Below are positions 26,809 through 34,904 of a DNA stretch of 64,000 nt, in pieces. Source of the DNA: Microbacterium sp. 5K110. Its GTDB lineage: Bacteria > Actinomycetota > Actinomycetes > Actinomycetales > Microbacteriaceae. The notes under the pieces were generated by a model. That model did not search any database, was not told the DNA's origin, and was given only the letters and a program-made list of their open reading frames with translations. Made by a program: the position numbers and the translations under genes. The first letter of the stretch is position 1. Each line of letters begins with the position of its first letter. The stretch is taken from NCBI RefSeq assembly GCF_005774735.1, contig NZ_VBUM01000003.1, forward strand, positions 53,777-117,776, read 5' to 3'.

Positions 26809-27477
26809 ATGCGCGTGCTGATCGTCGAGGACGAGCCCTTCCTCGCCGAGGCGATCCGCGACGGCCTCCGCCTCGACGCCATCGCCGCCGACATCGCCGG
26901 GGACGGCGACACCGCCCTCGAGCTCCTGGGCTACACCGCGTACGACGTGGTCGTCCTGGATCGTGACATCCCCGGGCCCAACGGCGACGAGATCGCCCGA
27001 CACCTGTCGACGCGTCCCTCCGCACCCCGCGTGCTGATGCTCACCGCCGCCGATCGACTCGATGACAAGGCCAGCGGTTTCGAGAACGGTGCCGACGACT
27101 ACCTCACCAAACCCTTCGCTCTGCGCGAGCTCGTCCTGCGCCTGCGGGCGCTCGCCCGCCGTCCCCCGACCGGAGCCCCGCCCGTGCTCGAGCAGCACGG
27201 CATCCGGCTGGATCCGTTCCGCCGCGAGGTGTACCGCGACGGCCGGTACGTCTCGCTCACCCGGAAGCAGTTCGCGGTGCTGGAGGTGCTGATGGCTGCC
27301 GGGGGAGGGGTGATCAGTGCCGAGACGCTGCTGGAGCGGGCGTGGGACGAGAACGCCGATCCCTTCACCAATGCGGTGCGGATCACGATCTCGACGTTGC
27401 GCAAGCGCCTCGGCGAGCCCTGGCTCATCCAGACGGTTGCGGGCGTCGGCTACCGGATGGGCCCGGCCGATGCGTGA
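26809..27477 (+). CDS. Two-component response regulator, OmpR/PhoB type
   Basis: Encodes 222 residues. The receiver domain has the acidic pair in LIVEDEP, the phosphoacceptor Asp51 in VVLDRDIPG, the switch residue in MLTAAD and Lys101 in YLTKPFA. The winged-helix DNA-binding domain spans about 125-220 (VSLTRKQFAVLEVLM, then RITISTLRKRLGEP). The partner kinase gene overlaps its end by 8 bp. The signal and targets are unknown; no obvious target operon adjoins. The ATG is preceded 6 nt upstream by TACGAT, which suggests a leaderless mRNA. Confidence 0.95.
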   Translation: MRVLIVEDEPFLAEAIRDGLRLDAIAADIAGDGDTALELLGYTAYDVVVLDRDIPGPNGDEIARHLSTRPSAPRVLMLTAADRLDDKASGFENGADDYLTKPFALRELVLRLRALARRPPTGAPPVLEQHGIRLDPFRREVYRDGRYVSLTRKQFAVLEVLMAAGGGVISAETLLERAWDENADPFTNAVRITISTLRKRLGEPWLIQTVAGVGYRMGPADA

Positions 27478-28552
27478 GCGCGCGCCCGGTCTGTCCGTGC
27501 GCGTCAAGCTCACCCTGAGCTACGCCGCGTTCGTGGTCCTCGTGGGGGCCGCGGTGTTCGCGCTGGGCTTCCTCGTGCTGCGCTTCGTCCCGGAGGGCAA
27601 CCTGTCCTCGGACAGCGGCGCCTTCACGCCGGCCCGCCGCGACCTGATGGAGGCGTTCGTTCGGTACGCGTGGCTGACGGTCGCCGGTCTCGCGATCGTC
27701 GGACTCGCCGGCGGATGGATGGTCGCGGGGGTGATGCTGCGCCCCCTCACTCGCATCACCGAAGTCGCTCGAGCCGTGCGCGACGGTGATCTGTCCCGCC
27801 GCGTCGACCTCGCGGGGCACCGCGACGAGCTCACCGATCTGGCCGACACGTTCGACGCCATGCTCGCGCGCGTGGGCGAGACGATGGACGAGCAGCAGCG
27901 CTTCGCCGCCAACGCGTCGCACGAGCTGCGCACGCCGTTGGCGACGATGCGCACGCTGCTCGAGGTCGCACGGGCCGATCCGAACACCGTGGACCTGGCC
28001 CTGCTCGTCCACCGTCTCGAGGTCACGAACGAGCGCGCCATCCGTCTCACCGAGGCGCTCCTGGCACTCGCCCGCGCCTCGCGCGGAGCCGAGCTCCCGC
28101 GCGAAGCGGTCGACATCGGCGGGCTGCTCGCCTCCGTCGTGGCGGAGGTCCGACCCGACGCCGAGGCCGCGGGAGTCGACCTGGCGATCATGACGCCGGC
28201 GGTCGGCGTCGCCGCGGGCGACGCGATGCTCGCGCGCCAAGCGGTGGACAATCTCGTGCGCAACGCCGTGGTGCACAACGTCGCTCACGGCTGGGTGCGG
28301 ATCGCCGTGACCGAGCACGCGGATGCCGTGATCGTGGACGTCGCGAACACCGGTCCGCTGCTCTCCCGCGAACTCGTCGCGACCCTGCCGGAGCCCTTCG
28401 TCCGCGGAGCCGGCCGCACCCGCGGATCCGCCGACGGTGCCGGACTGGGACTCGCCCTCGTCGCCTCGATCGCACGGGCGCACCGCGGCCGGCTTGAACT
28501 GTGGCCGCGAGAGGGCGGGGGCCTGTACGCGCGTCTGCGGCTGCCGCGCTGA
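27470..28552 (+). CDS. Sensor histidine kinase
   Basis: Encodes 360 residues. Two membrane spans (about 13-38 and 67-90) enclose a very short extracytoplasmic loop of under 30 residues, so sensing is likely in the membrane. HAMP follows (91-145, RPLTRITEVARAVRDGDLSRRV). The phosphorylated His151 is in ANASHELRTPLATMRTLLEVA. The ATP-binding domain has the N box DNLVRNAVVHN and a G box GAGLGLALVASIARAH. It overlaps the response regulator gene by 8 bp, so the two form one cognate pair. The layout resembles antibiotic- or envelope-stress-sensing kinases with small loops. Confidence 0.93.
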   Translation: MRERAPGLSVRVKLTLSYAAFVVLVGAAVFALGFLVLRFVPEGNLSSDSGAFTPARRDLMEAFVRYAWLTVAGLAIVGLAGGWMVAGVMLRPLTRITEVARAVRDGDLSRRVDLAGHRDELTDLADTFDAMLARVGETMDEQQRFAANASHELRTPLATMRTLLEVARADPNTVDLALLVHRLEVTNERAIRLTEALLALARASRGAELPREAVDIGGLLASVVAEVRPDAEAAGVDLAIMTPAVGVAAGDAMLARQAVDNLVRNAVVHNVAHGWVRIAVTEHADAVIVDVANTGPLLSRELVATLPEPFVRGAGRTRGSADGAGLGLALVASIARAHRGRLELWPREGGGLYARLRLPR

Positions 28553-28578
28553 CCGGGCACCGTCGGCACCGCGCCCCG

Positions 28579-29004
28579 TCACCGTCGCACGAGAAGCCGC
28601 GCCACGACGACGAGGATCGTCCCCACGAGTGCGCCGGCGCTGTTGGCCAGGACGTCTCCCGCGTCGGGGACGCGCCCGGGGATCACCGACTGCGCAGTCT
28701 CCACCCCCACCGACACCGCCGCGCCCACGAGCACGGATGCCGGCGACCACCGCAGCGGCAGCAGCATCGCCAGCGCCATCCCGAGCGGCACGAAGAACGC
28801 GACGTTGAGCGCGGTGTCGGCGTCCCCGCCGAGGAGCACGTCGTTCCAGCGCGAGGGCAGGAGAGCGAGCACGTCGAGGAGGAGCGTCCTCGCCGGCCAC
28901 GCGATGCTGCGGGGCGCCAGGGTCAGTCCGGCCACGGTGGCGAGCACGGCGGCGGCGACGAGAACGCGGGCGGTGGTGAGCGAGGGAGCGGGGCGATCGG
29001 ACAC
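28579..29004 (-). CDS. VanZ family membrane protein
   Basis: Encodes 141 residues from the GTG at 29004. Four hydrophobic spans are visible; NVAFFVPLGMALAML and ETAQSVIPGRVPDAGDVLANSAGALVG are the VanZ-like signature blocks. VanZ proteins can modulate glycopeptide susceptibility, but most have no known role. GTG was chosen because GGAG lies 6 nt upstream. An ATG at 29049 would add 15 residues (beginning MADPFGWSP) but lacks a ribosome-binding site. It converges on the kinase gene. Confidence 0.8.
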   Translation of the reverse strand: MSDRPAPSLTTARVLVAAAVLATVAGLTLAPRSIAWPARTLLLDVLALLPSRWNDVLLGGDADTALNVAFFVPLGMALAMLLPLRWSPASVLVGAAVSVGVETAQSVIPGRVPDAGDVLANSAGALVGTILVVVARLLVRR

Positions 29005-29118
29005 GGGAGACTCCAGGGGTCGGGGACTCCATCCGAACGGATCCGCCATTGTGCTCGCGTCTGCGCGGAACGATACGTCCGCGATACCCGTCGCCCATCC
29101 GAATGCGAGGATGGATCC

Positions 29119-29511
29119 GTGTCGACACCGCGCAGTTCCTCCGCCCTCGCGCTCGTCGTGGATGCCGTCCTCATCGTCGTCTTCGCGGCCATCGGCCGCG
29201 CGACGCACGACGGCGACGTCCTCGGCCCGGCAGGGGCGGGCCTGGCCACGACGGCGTGGCCGTTCCTGGTCGCGCTGCTGCTCGGCTGGGCCGTGGCTCG
29301 CGGGTGGCGCCGCCCCCTCGCGCCCGTGCGCACGGGACTGCCCGTCTGGGCCGTGACGCTCGTGGCCGGAATGCTGCTGCGGGCGCTGAGCGGTCAGGGC
29401 GTCCAGGTGGCGTTCGTGATCGTGGCCGGCCTCACCCTGTTGCTCTTCCTCGTCGGCTGGCGCGCGATCGCCGCGCTCGTGACGCGAGCCCGAGTCAGTC
29501 GATCAGCGTGA
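29119..29511 (+). CDS. DUF3054 membrane protein
   Basis: Encodes 130 residues with four hydrophobic spans. The start VVDAVLIVVFAAIGRATHDG, then AWPFLVALLLGWAVARGW, fits the DUF3054 family common in Actinobacteria and haloarchaea; function unknown. The start is GTG at 29119. Its 3' end overlaps the convergent ACT-domain gene by 17 bp. Confidence 0.8.
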   Translation: MSTPRSSSALALVVDAVLIVVFAAIGRATHDGDVLGPAGAGLATTAWPFLVALLLGWAVARGWRRPLAPVRTGLPVWAVTLVAGMLLRALSGQGVQVAFVIVAGLTLLLFLVGWRAIAALVTRARVSRSA

Positions 29512-30004
29512 CGTCGACCTGGATCTCGGCCGCGAGGCGCTGAAGGTCCTCGACCAGGTCGTCGACCCGACCCCCGTCGGCGAGCGTCGCGGTGAGCGCG
29601 GCCTCGAACAAGCGGCCGCCCGACATCGCGGCATCCGTGGTGTGCGTCGACATGCGCTCGATGCTCGCACCCCGCGCGCCGAGTGTGCCCGTGATCTCGC
29701 GGACGATCCCGGGGCGGTCGTTGCCGAGCACGGTCAGCGACACCGACCGTCCCACCGCCGCGCGCACAGGGCCCGGCCCGTGCACCGACACGGTCAGCGT
29801 CCCGGTGAGGGCCTCGAGTGCGGAGCGCAGGTCGTCGGCCCGCTCCGGCGACACCGACACCTCGATGATCCCGGCGAAGGCGCCGGCGAGCTCGGCGAGC
29901 TCGCTCGTCTCCCAGTTGCCGCCGTGGACGTCGACGATGTCGGCGACGGCGGCCACGAGCCCCGCCCGGTCGTCCCCCACCACGGTGATCACGAGAGTCG
30001 TCAT
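29495..30004 (-). CDS. Tandem ACT-domain protein, GcvR-like
   Basis: Encodes 169 residues made of two ACT domains (about 3-75 and 88-165). The first begins VITVVGDDRAGLVAAVADIV and the second SLTVLGNDRPGIVREITGTL. This is the architecture of GcvR-type regulators of glycine cleavage and of related amino-acid-sensing proteins; no gcv genes are adjacent, so the ligand is unknown. The ATG at 30004 has a TACGCT hexamer 7 nt upstream on minus and may be leaderless. The 3' end overlaps the DUF3054 gene. Confidence 0.85.
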   Translation of the reverse strand: MTTLVITVVGDDRAGLVAAVADIVDVHGGNWETSELAELAGAFAGIIEVSVSPERADDLRSALEALTGTLTVSVHGPGPVRAAVGRSVSLTVLGNDRPGIVREITGTLGARGASIERMSTHTTDAAMSGGRLFEAALTATLADGGRVDDLVEDLQRLAAEIQVDVTLID

Positions 30005-30069
30005 GCCCGCCAGCGTAGCCACCGACCCGCTGATAGCGTGAGAGGCGGATCGAGGAGAGGGGTGCCGGG

Positions 30070-30357
30070 GTGTTCGCATCGTTCCTCACCGCGCTGAACC
30101 TCCTGCTCGTCGCCACCGAGCTCGCTCTCCTCCCCGACGGAGGATCCTCGCCGGCCCCGCTGCTGGCCCTCGCGCTGGCCGCCGCGGTGGTGGTGGCCGT
30201 CGCGATCGCGGTGATCGTGTTCCGCCTCTCCGCCGAACCGCCGCCGATCCGCGCGACGCGGCCCATCGATCCCTCCGCTCCGCTCACGCAGAGCGATCCC
30301 GACGCCGCCGGGCACCCCCGCCCGCGAGCGCCCGGGCGCGCGGCTCCGGCCGCGTAA
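30070..30357 (+). CDS. Small membrane protein, probable DUF6412
   Basis: Encodes 95 residues. Two hydrophobic spans (about 3-22 and 29-52) are followed by a Pro/Ala/Arg-rich cytoplasmic tail. Position directly upstream of an Oxa1-type insertase and the size fit the DUF6412 family, recalled as an insertase neighbour in Actinobacteria. The start is GTG at 30070 with GGAG some 15 nt upstream. The shared strand and 87-bp gap suggest co-transcription with the insertase. Confidence 0.65.
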   Translation: MFASFLTALNLLLVATELALLPDGGSSPAPLLALALAAAVVVAVAIAVIVFRLSAEPPPIRATRPIDPSAPLTQSDPDAAGHPRPRAPGRAAPAA

Positions 30358-30444
30358 CCCGCCCCACCGCGCCGACTCCGGCGCCGTCGTGGCATCCCTT
30401 CGCGGCCGATCACGCCCTGATCGCCCTCACGAACGGACTCTGCC

Positions 30445-31176
30445 TTGGACCTCTTCGCCCTGCCGCCGCTGGCGGCCCTGCTCGACCTTTCCACCCGGGG
30501 CCTGCTGGCCCTCACGTCTTTCCTGTCCCCCGTCGCCGGCGGCACGGCCGCCGCTCTCGCCGTCGTCGTCGTCACCCTCGTCGTCCGCGCGGTCCTCATC
30601 CCCGTCGGGGTGTCGCAGGCCCGCGCGGAACGCGACCGTTCGCGTCTCGCCCCGCGGCTGCGCGTCCTGCGGCAACGATGGGGGAAGAACCCCGAACGCC
30701 TGCAGCGCGAGACGATGCAGCTCTACCGTGACGCCGGGGTCTCGCCCGTCGCCGGATGCCTGCCCGTGCTCGCGCAAGCCCCGGTGGTGGGTCTGCTCTA
30801 TGCCGTGTTCCTGCACGCGCAGGTCGCCGGACATGCCAACGCCCTGCTCGCCGAGAGCGTGGCCGGGGTGCCGCTGGGCACGAGTCTGCTCGCGGCCGTC
30901 ACGAGTGGGGCCGCGGATGCCATGACCGTCGCGCTTCTCGGCGGGGTCGTCGTCGTGATCGCCGGGGCGGGAGAACTGACCCGCCGCTTCCTGCGACCGC
31001 CACAGGATCCCGCAGCCCCCGCGTGGGCCGGACGTCTGGTCGCCGTCCTGCCGTTCACGACCGCGATCGTCGCGCTGTTCGTGCCGCTCGCCGCGGGACT
31101 GTATCTCGCCGTCACGTCGGTGTGGACGTTCGGGCAGCGCTGGGTCCTGCGGCGCATCTATCCGATCGAGGGCTGA
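30445..31176 (+). CDS. YidC/Oxa1 family membrane insertase (accessory copy)
   Basis: Encodes 243 residues. The conserved core is present: VVTLVVRAVLIPVGVSQARAERD (first conserved span and the Arg-rich cytoplasmic loop), LRQRWGKNPERLQRETMQLYRDAGVSPVAGCLPVLAQAPVVGLLYAVF and three further spans. It helps insert proteins into the cytoplasmic membrane. It lacks the gene neighbourhood of the main yidC (rpmH-rnpA-jag), so it is probably a second, specialised copy. The start is TTG at 30445. Its 3' end overlaps the convergent MFS gene by 19 bp. Confidence 0.85.
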   Translation: MDLFALPPLAALLDLSTRGLLALTSFLSPVAGGTAAALAVVVVTLVVRAVLIPVGVSQARAERDRSRLAPRLRVLRQRWGKNPERLQRETMQLYRDAGVSPVAGCLPVLAQAPVVGLLYAVFLHAQVAGHANALLAESVAGVPLGTSLLAAVTSGAADAMTVALLGGVVVVIAGAGELTRRFLRPPQDPAAPAWAGRLVAVLPFTTAIVALFVPLAAGLYLAVTSVWTFGQRWVLRRIYPIEG

Positions 31177-32411
31177 CGGGTGGCATCCCACCGGCGGGCG
31201 TGGACCGCGTTGAGTGCCGCCATCGCGAGGACGATGAGCGCGGCGGCGGCGGGGAACAGCATCGCCGTCTCCACCGACTCCCGCTCGGCCACGGCCCCCG
31301 TGACCGCCGATGAGAGCGCCTGGGCGAGCGTGAGCGCCGAGGCGAGCAGCGTCATGGTCGTGGCCGTGCGCCCGGCGGGGGCGCGGTGCCCGGCCAGACT
31401 GAACAGCGTGACGAGCGACGGCCCGACGCCGATGCCCATGAGGCACAGCACGACGGTCACCGTGAGCACCGATCCGCCCACCGAGTACGCGCCCGCCGAG
31501 GCGAACAGCAGGATCGCGAACACGACCAGACGCCACCGCAGCGCGAACCGCGCGGGCAGGACGGCCACCGCGAGGGCGAGCACCGCCGAGCCGACCCCCA
31601 TGACGCCGTACAGCAGCGCTCCGGCCTCGGGCGCGCCGCGGGCCTCCATGAACGCCGTCAACGACGTCAGAGTCGAGCCGAAGAACGCCCCGACGCCGAA
31701 CACCGCCACGACGAGCATCAGCATCCGCGGACGCAGCAGCTCGCGGGCGGGAGCCATCGCTCCACGCTCCGCCGCCACCGGCACGACCCGTCCGGTGGGG
31801 TGGAGCGCGAACGCGGTGACGAAGACGAAGCTCAGCACCGACGCGGCCGCGATGGGAGCCCACGGCGCGATCACGGCGGCGAGCACACCGACGACGAACG
31901 GCCCGATGACGAACGCGGTCTCGTCCGCCGCGGACTCGTAGGCCATCGCGCGCGAGAACGTGCGCTCGCGGCGCTCAGCCGGAATGCGGGCCCCGATCAA
32001 CGCCATGACGCGGCTGCGCGACATCGCCGCCGTCTGCGGTCCGGTGAGGCCGATCGCGACCGCCGCGGCCAGCAGGATGCCGTCGGCTGCGGGCGATGCC
32101 ACGACGACGGGGAAGAGGGCGAGGAGGAGACCGTTGGCGATGCCCGTCGGAACGAGCACGCGCGACTGCCCGAAGCGATCGGCCAGGTCGCCGAGCACGG
32201 GTCCGGCCACGACGACGCCGATGCCCACGGCGGCCGAGGTCAAGCCGCCCAGGGCGACCGACCCGCGTGCCGACACGACGAGCGCGAGGACACCCACCGT
32301 CATCATCGCGAACGGCAGTCGGGCCACGAACGCGACCGGGAAGTACCAGAACCCCGTGTGGTGGATCAGCGCGCGCGGCGCGACGGACGGGGCGGGGTGG
32401 GACGTGGTCAT
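31158..32411 (-). CDS. MFS transporter
   Basis: Encodes 417 residues with about 12 membrane spans. The loop after span 2 has GDLADRFGQSRVLVPTG, a variant of the MFS motif A (GxLaDrxGrkxxl), and the central loop is short and charged. It most resembles drug-efflux or uncharacterised MFS permeases; the substrate is unknown. The start is ATG at 32411. It is alone in its unit, and no regulator is adjacent. Confidence 0.88.
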   Translation of the reverse strand: MTTSHPAPSVAPRALIHHTGFWYFPVAFVARLPFAMMTVGVLALVVSARGSVALGGLTSAAVGIGVVVAGPVLGDLADRFGQSRVLVPTGIANGLLLALFPVVVASPAADGILLAAAVAIGLTGPQTAAMSRSRVMALIGARIPAERRERTFSRAMAYESAADETAFVIGPFVVGVLAAVIAPWAPIAAASVLSFVFVTAFALHPTGRVVPVAAERGAMAPARELLRPRMLMLVVAVFGVGAFFGSTLTSLTAFMEARGAPEAGALLYGVMGVGSAVLALAVAVLPARFALRWRLVVFAILLFASAGAYSVGGSVLTVTVVLCLMGIGVGPSLVTLFSLAGHRAPAGRTATTMTLLASALTLAQALSSAVTGAVAERESVETAMLFPAAAALIVLAMAALNAVHARRWDATRQPSIG

Positions 32412-32539
32412 GCGGATCTCCGGGGCGTGGGGCGGTGCCGCCTTGCCGGTCCGGTAGGTAGATGCACGAGGTGCGGCGGGCGAACCCGCGCCCCCAGTCT
32501 ACCCGGCGTCCCGGCCGCGGGCCCGGGGCGCGTCCGGCG

Positions 32540-32755
32540 TCAGGAGACGAGCGCTGCGATCGCCGCGATGAGCGAGGCCAGCGCGAGCACCAGGGCGATC
32601 GCGATGAGCACCGTGTGCACGATGAGGAACGGCGTCGGCTTGCCCGCGGCATCCCGTGCCCGCGGGTCCTGCGCGATGCGCGGGTAGAACCGCGGCCAGA
32701 CGATCGCGTTGAACGCGGCGTTGACGAACAGCAGGACGATCAGGAGCGGTTCCAC
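32540..32755 (-). CDS. SCO4848 family small membrane protein
   Basis: Encodes 71 residues. A first span (about 4-18), a conserved amphipathic segment (IVWPRFYPRIAQDPRARD) and a second span (46-70) give the pattern of the SCO4848 family, conserved in many Actinobacteria with unknown function. The start is GTG at 32755. It follows the DksA-like gene by 20 bp on the same strand, so the two may be co-transcribed. Confidence 0.75.
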   Translation of the reverse strand: MEPLLIVLLFVNAAFNAIVWPRFYPRIAQDPRARDAAGKPTPFLIVHTVLIAIALVLALASLIAAIAALVS

Positions 32756-32775
32756 CCCTCGAGCCTACGCGCGGC

Positions 32776-33117
32776 TCACGCCGCGCAGGTGATGCAGCGG
32801 CGCGCGGTGGGGCGGGCCTCCAGCCGCGCGTCCGCGATCGGGCGCCCGCACACCTCGCACACGCCGAAGGTTCCGGATGCCACGCGCTCCCGCGCCGCGC
32901 GGATCTCGTCCCGCTCCCCGCGCGCCGCGCGCGCCAGGGCGTCGACCTGCGCCCACTCCCCCGACAGTGTCGAACCCTCGGGGTCGTGCTCGTCGTCGGC
33001 GGTGGCATCCGCGCGGTCATGCCGGAGGCTTTCGGCGTCGTCGGTCAGGTGCCCCAGGCGGCGCTCGACGGCGCGATCCAGCTCATCGAGCAGGGCGCGG
33101 GCACGGTCGGCATTCAT
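32776..33117 (-). CDS. DksA/TraR-type C4 zinc-finger protein
   Basis: Encodes 113 residues. An N-terminal coiled-coil-like helix pair (about 3-85) leads to a zinc finger CEVCGRPI with a second CITC pair at the C-terminus. Such proteins bind the RNA polymerase secondary channel or act as transcription cofactors; the actinobacterial short forms are poorly studied. The ATG at 33117 directly abuts GGAGG, so the ribosome-binding site has almost no spacer and the true initiation mode is uncertain. It is divergent from the DUF2834 gene. Confidence 0.82.
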   Translation of the reverse strand: MNADRARALLDELDRAVERRLGHLTDDAESLRHDRADATADDEHDPEGSTLSGEWAQVDALARAARGERDEIRAARERVASGTFGVCEVCGRPIADARLEARPTARRCITCAA

Positions 33118-33192
33118 CCTCCGACGGTACCGCGCACCTCTGACACCGGCGCGAGGGTGGATCGTGAGGACCGTACCCGACAGGATCGGCGC

Positions 33193-33543
33193 ATGACAGC
33201 CCTCACCAAGCACTGGACCCCGCTGGCCGTGGCGTTCCTCGTGCTGTCGATCCTCGGTCTCGTCGGCACCTGGACCTTCAACATCCTGGCCGTGGTCCAG
33301 ATGGCGGACTTCCTCGGCGACCTCGTCTCCAGCGGGCCGGCGGTGTCGTCGATCACGGTGGACCTGCTCGTCGTCGCGATCGCCGGGAGCATCTTCCTCC
33401 TCATCGAGGGACGTCGTGTCGGCATGCGGCACGCCTGGCTCTACGTCGTGCTGTCGGGGCTGACGGCTTTCGCCTTCACGTTCCCGCTGTTCCTGGCGAT
33501 GCGGGAGCGGAAGCTGACGGCCCGGGCCCGCGCGACGGCGTGA
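33193..33543 (+). CDS. DUF2834 membrane protein
   Basis: Encodes 116 residues with three hydrophobic spans (about 10-32, 55-75 and 83-105). VLSILGLVGTWTFNILAVVQ is the conserved DUF2834-like block; function unknown. The ATG at 33193 has AGGA upstream. The small gene stands alone and converges on the NmrA-type gene with 16 bp between. Confidence 0.75.
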   Translation: MTALTKHWTPLAVAFLVLSILGLVGTWTFNILAVVQMADFLGDLVSSGPAVSSITVDLLVVAIAGSIFLLIEGRRVGMRHAWLYVVLSGLTAFAFTFPLFLAMRERKLTARARATA

Positions 33544-33559
33544 ACCCGGGCCGTGCCGA

Positions 33560-34417
33560 TCAGCGGTTCAGACCGGCGCGCAGCCCGTCGACGAGCGGGG
33601 TCGTCGGGCGCCCGATGACGCGGGCCAGCGTGCCGTCGGTCTGCGAGAGCGCGCCCCGCGCGATCGCGTCGTCGATGCCGGCCACGAACGCCGCGGTTCC
33701 GGCATCCAGCCCCGCCTGCTGAAGCCCCGCCGTGAGGTCCTCGATCGAGATCGGCTGGTAGGCGACGTCCCGGCCCAGGATTTCACCGGCGGCGGCAGCC
33801 AGTTCGTCGTAGGTCCACGCGACGTCTCCGCCGAGTTCGAGCGTCTGTCCCCGCAGGTCATCCGTGGTCAGCGCCACGGCGGCGGCCTCGGCGTAGTCCT
33901 TGCGGCTGGCACTCGCCACGCGAGCCTCACCCACGGCGGCGGCGATCACGCCGGTCTCGGCCGCACGCGAAACGGCGTCGAGGTAGTTCTCGGTGTACCA
34001 GTTGTTGCGGAGGATCGTGGCATCCACCCCCGCCTCGGCGATCGCGCGCTCGGTGGCCAGGTGATCGGCGCCGAGGGCGTAGTCGATCTCGTCGACCCGC
34101 GGCGCGCTGGTGTAGACGAGGCGCTCCACACCGGCCGCGCGGACGGCCTCGATGACGTTGCGGTGCCCCGACACGCGATCGGCGTCCGTGCCCGAGATGA
34201 GCAGAACACGCGAGACACCGTCGAGGCTCGCGGCGAGAGTGTCGGGTCGGGCGTAGTCGAACTCGACGACGCGGATGCCGCGCGCCGAGAGGTCGTCCGC
34301 CTTTGCGGGAGTGCGCACGCCGGCGACAATGTCGGATGCCGCGATGCCGCGCGCGAGGAGCGCGTCGACGACGAGGCGGCCGAGGTGTCCGTTGGCGGCG
34401 GTGACGAGGAGGGTCAT
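33560..34417 (-). CDS. NmrA-like NAD(P)-binding protein, quinone reductase 2 type
   Basis: Encodes 285 residues. An atypical SDR Rossmann fold begins LLVTAANGHLGRLVVDALL (GxxGxxG), then VAGVRTPAKADDL. ILRNNWYTENYL and DYAEAAAVAL are typical of QOR2/NmrA-like proteins, which reduce quinones or sense the NADP(H) state. The ATG at 34417 has GAAAGGA upstream. It is divergently paired with an HxlR regulator that should control it through the operator at 34483-34505. Confidence 0.88.
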   Translation of the reverse strand: MTLLVTAANGHLGRLVVDALLARGIAASDIVAGVRTPAKADDLSARGIRVVEFDYARPDTLAASLDGVSRVLLISGTDADRVSGHRNVIEAVRAAGVERLVYTSAPRVDEIDYALGADHLATERAIAEAGVDATILRNNWYTENYLDAVSRAAETGVIAAAVGEARVASASRKDYAEAAAVALTTDDLRGQTLELGGDVAWTYDELAAAAGEILGRDVAYQPISIEDLTAGLQQAGLDAGTAAFVAGIDDAIARGALSQTDGTLARVIGRPTTPLVDGLRAGLNR

Positions 34418-34482
34418 GGGGTGTCCTTTCGATCGGTACGCCCGAGCCAACGCCCACCGTCTCCTCACATTCCGGAATGAAG

Positions 34483-34505
34483 GTACCCACTTTCTGGTTA
34501 GGTAC
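34483..34505. promoter_or_regulatory. Probable HxlR operator
   Basis: Inverted half-sites GTACCCA (34483-34489) and TTAGGTAC (34498-34505), centred between the divergent NmrA-like and HxlR genes. HxlR operators typically contain GTAC-based palindromes. A second palindrome, ATTCCGGAAT, lies at 34469-34478. Autoregulation and control of the neighbour are inferred. Confidence 0.6.
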
Positions 34506-34509
34506 TGAC

Positions 34510-34878
34510 ATGACGGTGAGTCTTTCGGAATTACGGGCCGACAACCCGGGAGTCTTCTCCGACGGGTGTCCCACCCGCACGGTGCTGGATCACGTCATGG
34601 GCAGATGGGGCGTGCTCGTGCTCGTGACGCTCTCCGACGGGACCCAGCGGTGGGGTGAGCTGCGACGCGGCATCTCGGGCATCAGCGAGAAGATGCTCGC
34701 CAGCACTCTGAAGACCCTGGAGGCCGACGGTCTCGTCCAGCGGACGGCGTACCCCGAGGTGCCGCCGCGCGTCGAGTACGCGCTCACCGACCTCGGTCGC
34801 GACCTCATGGAGCGGATGCTGCCCCTCATGGCGTGGGTCGCCGACCACGCCGACGGCATGCTCGACCGATCCGTCTGA
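34510..34878 (+). CDS. HxlR family transcriptional regulator
   Basis: Encodes 122 residues. The single winged helix has the family Cys near the N-terminus (FSDGCPTRTVLDHVMGRWGVLVLVTLSDG), the core RFGEL-like block WGELRRGISGISEKMLASTLKTLEADGLV and the wing PPRVEYALTDLGRDL. HxlR members respond to electrophiles or aldehydes, often by that Cys. It is paired with the NmrA/QOR2-like gene on the other strand. The ATG at 34510 lies 4 nt after the operator half-site, so a repressor bound there would block initiation. Confidence 0.92.
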   Translation: MTVSLSELRADNPGVFSDGCPTRTVLDHVMGRWGVLVLVTLSDGTQRWGELRRGISGISEKMLASTLKTLEADGLVQRTAYPEVPPRVEYALTDLGRDLMERMLPLMAWVADHADGMLDRSV

Positions 34879-34904
34879 CCCGCGCGGCGTCCTACGCTCG
34901 AGAC

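Noticed and set aside
28579..29208. Longer VanZ form starting at 29208
   Set aside because: The first about 55 residues overlap the divergent DUF3054 gene and are Arg/Asp-rich; a GTG with a GGAG site at 29004 fits better.
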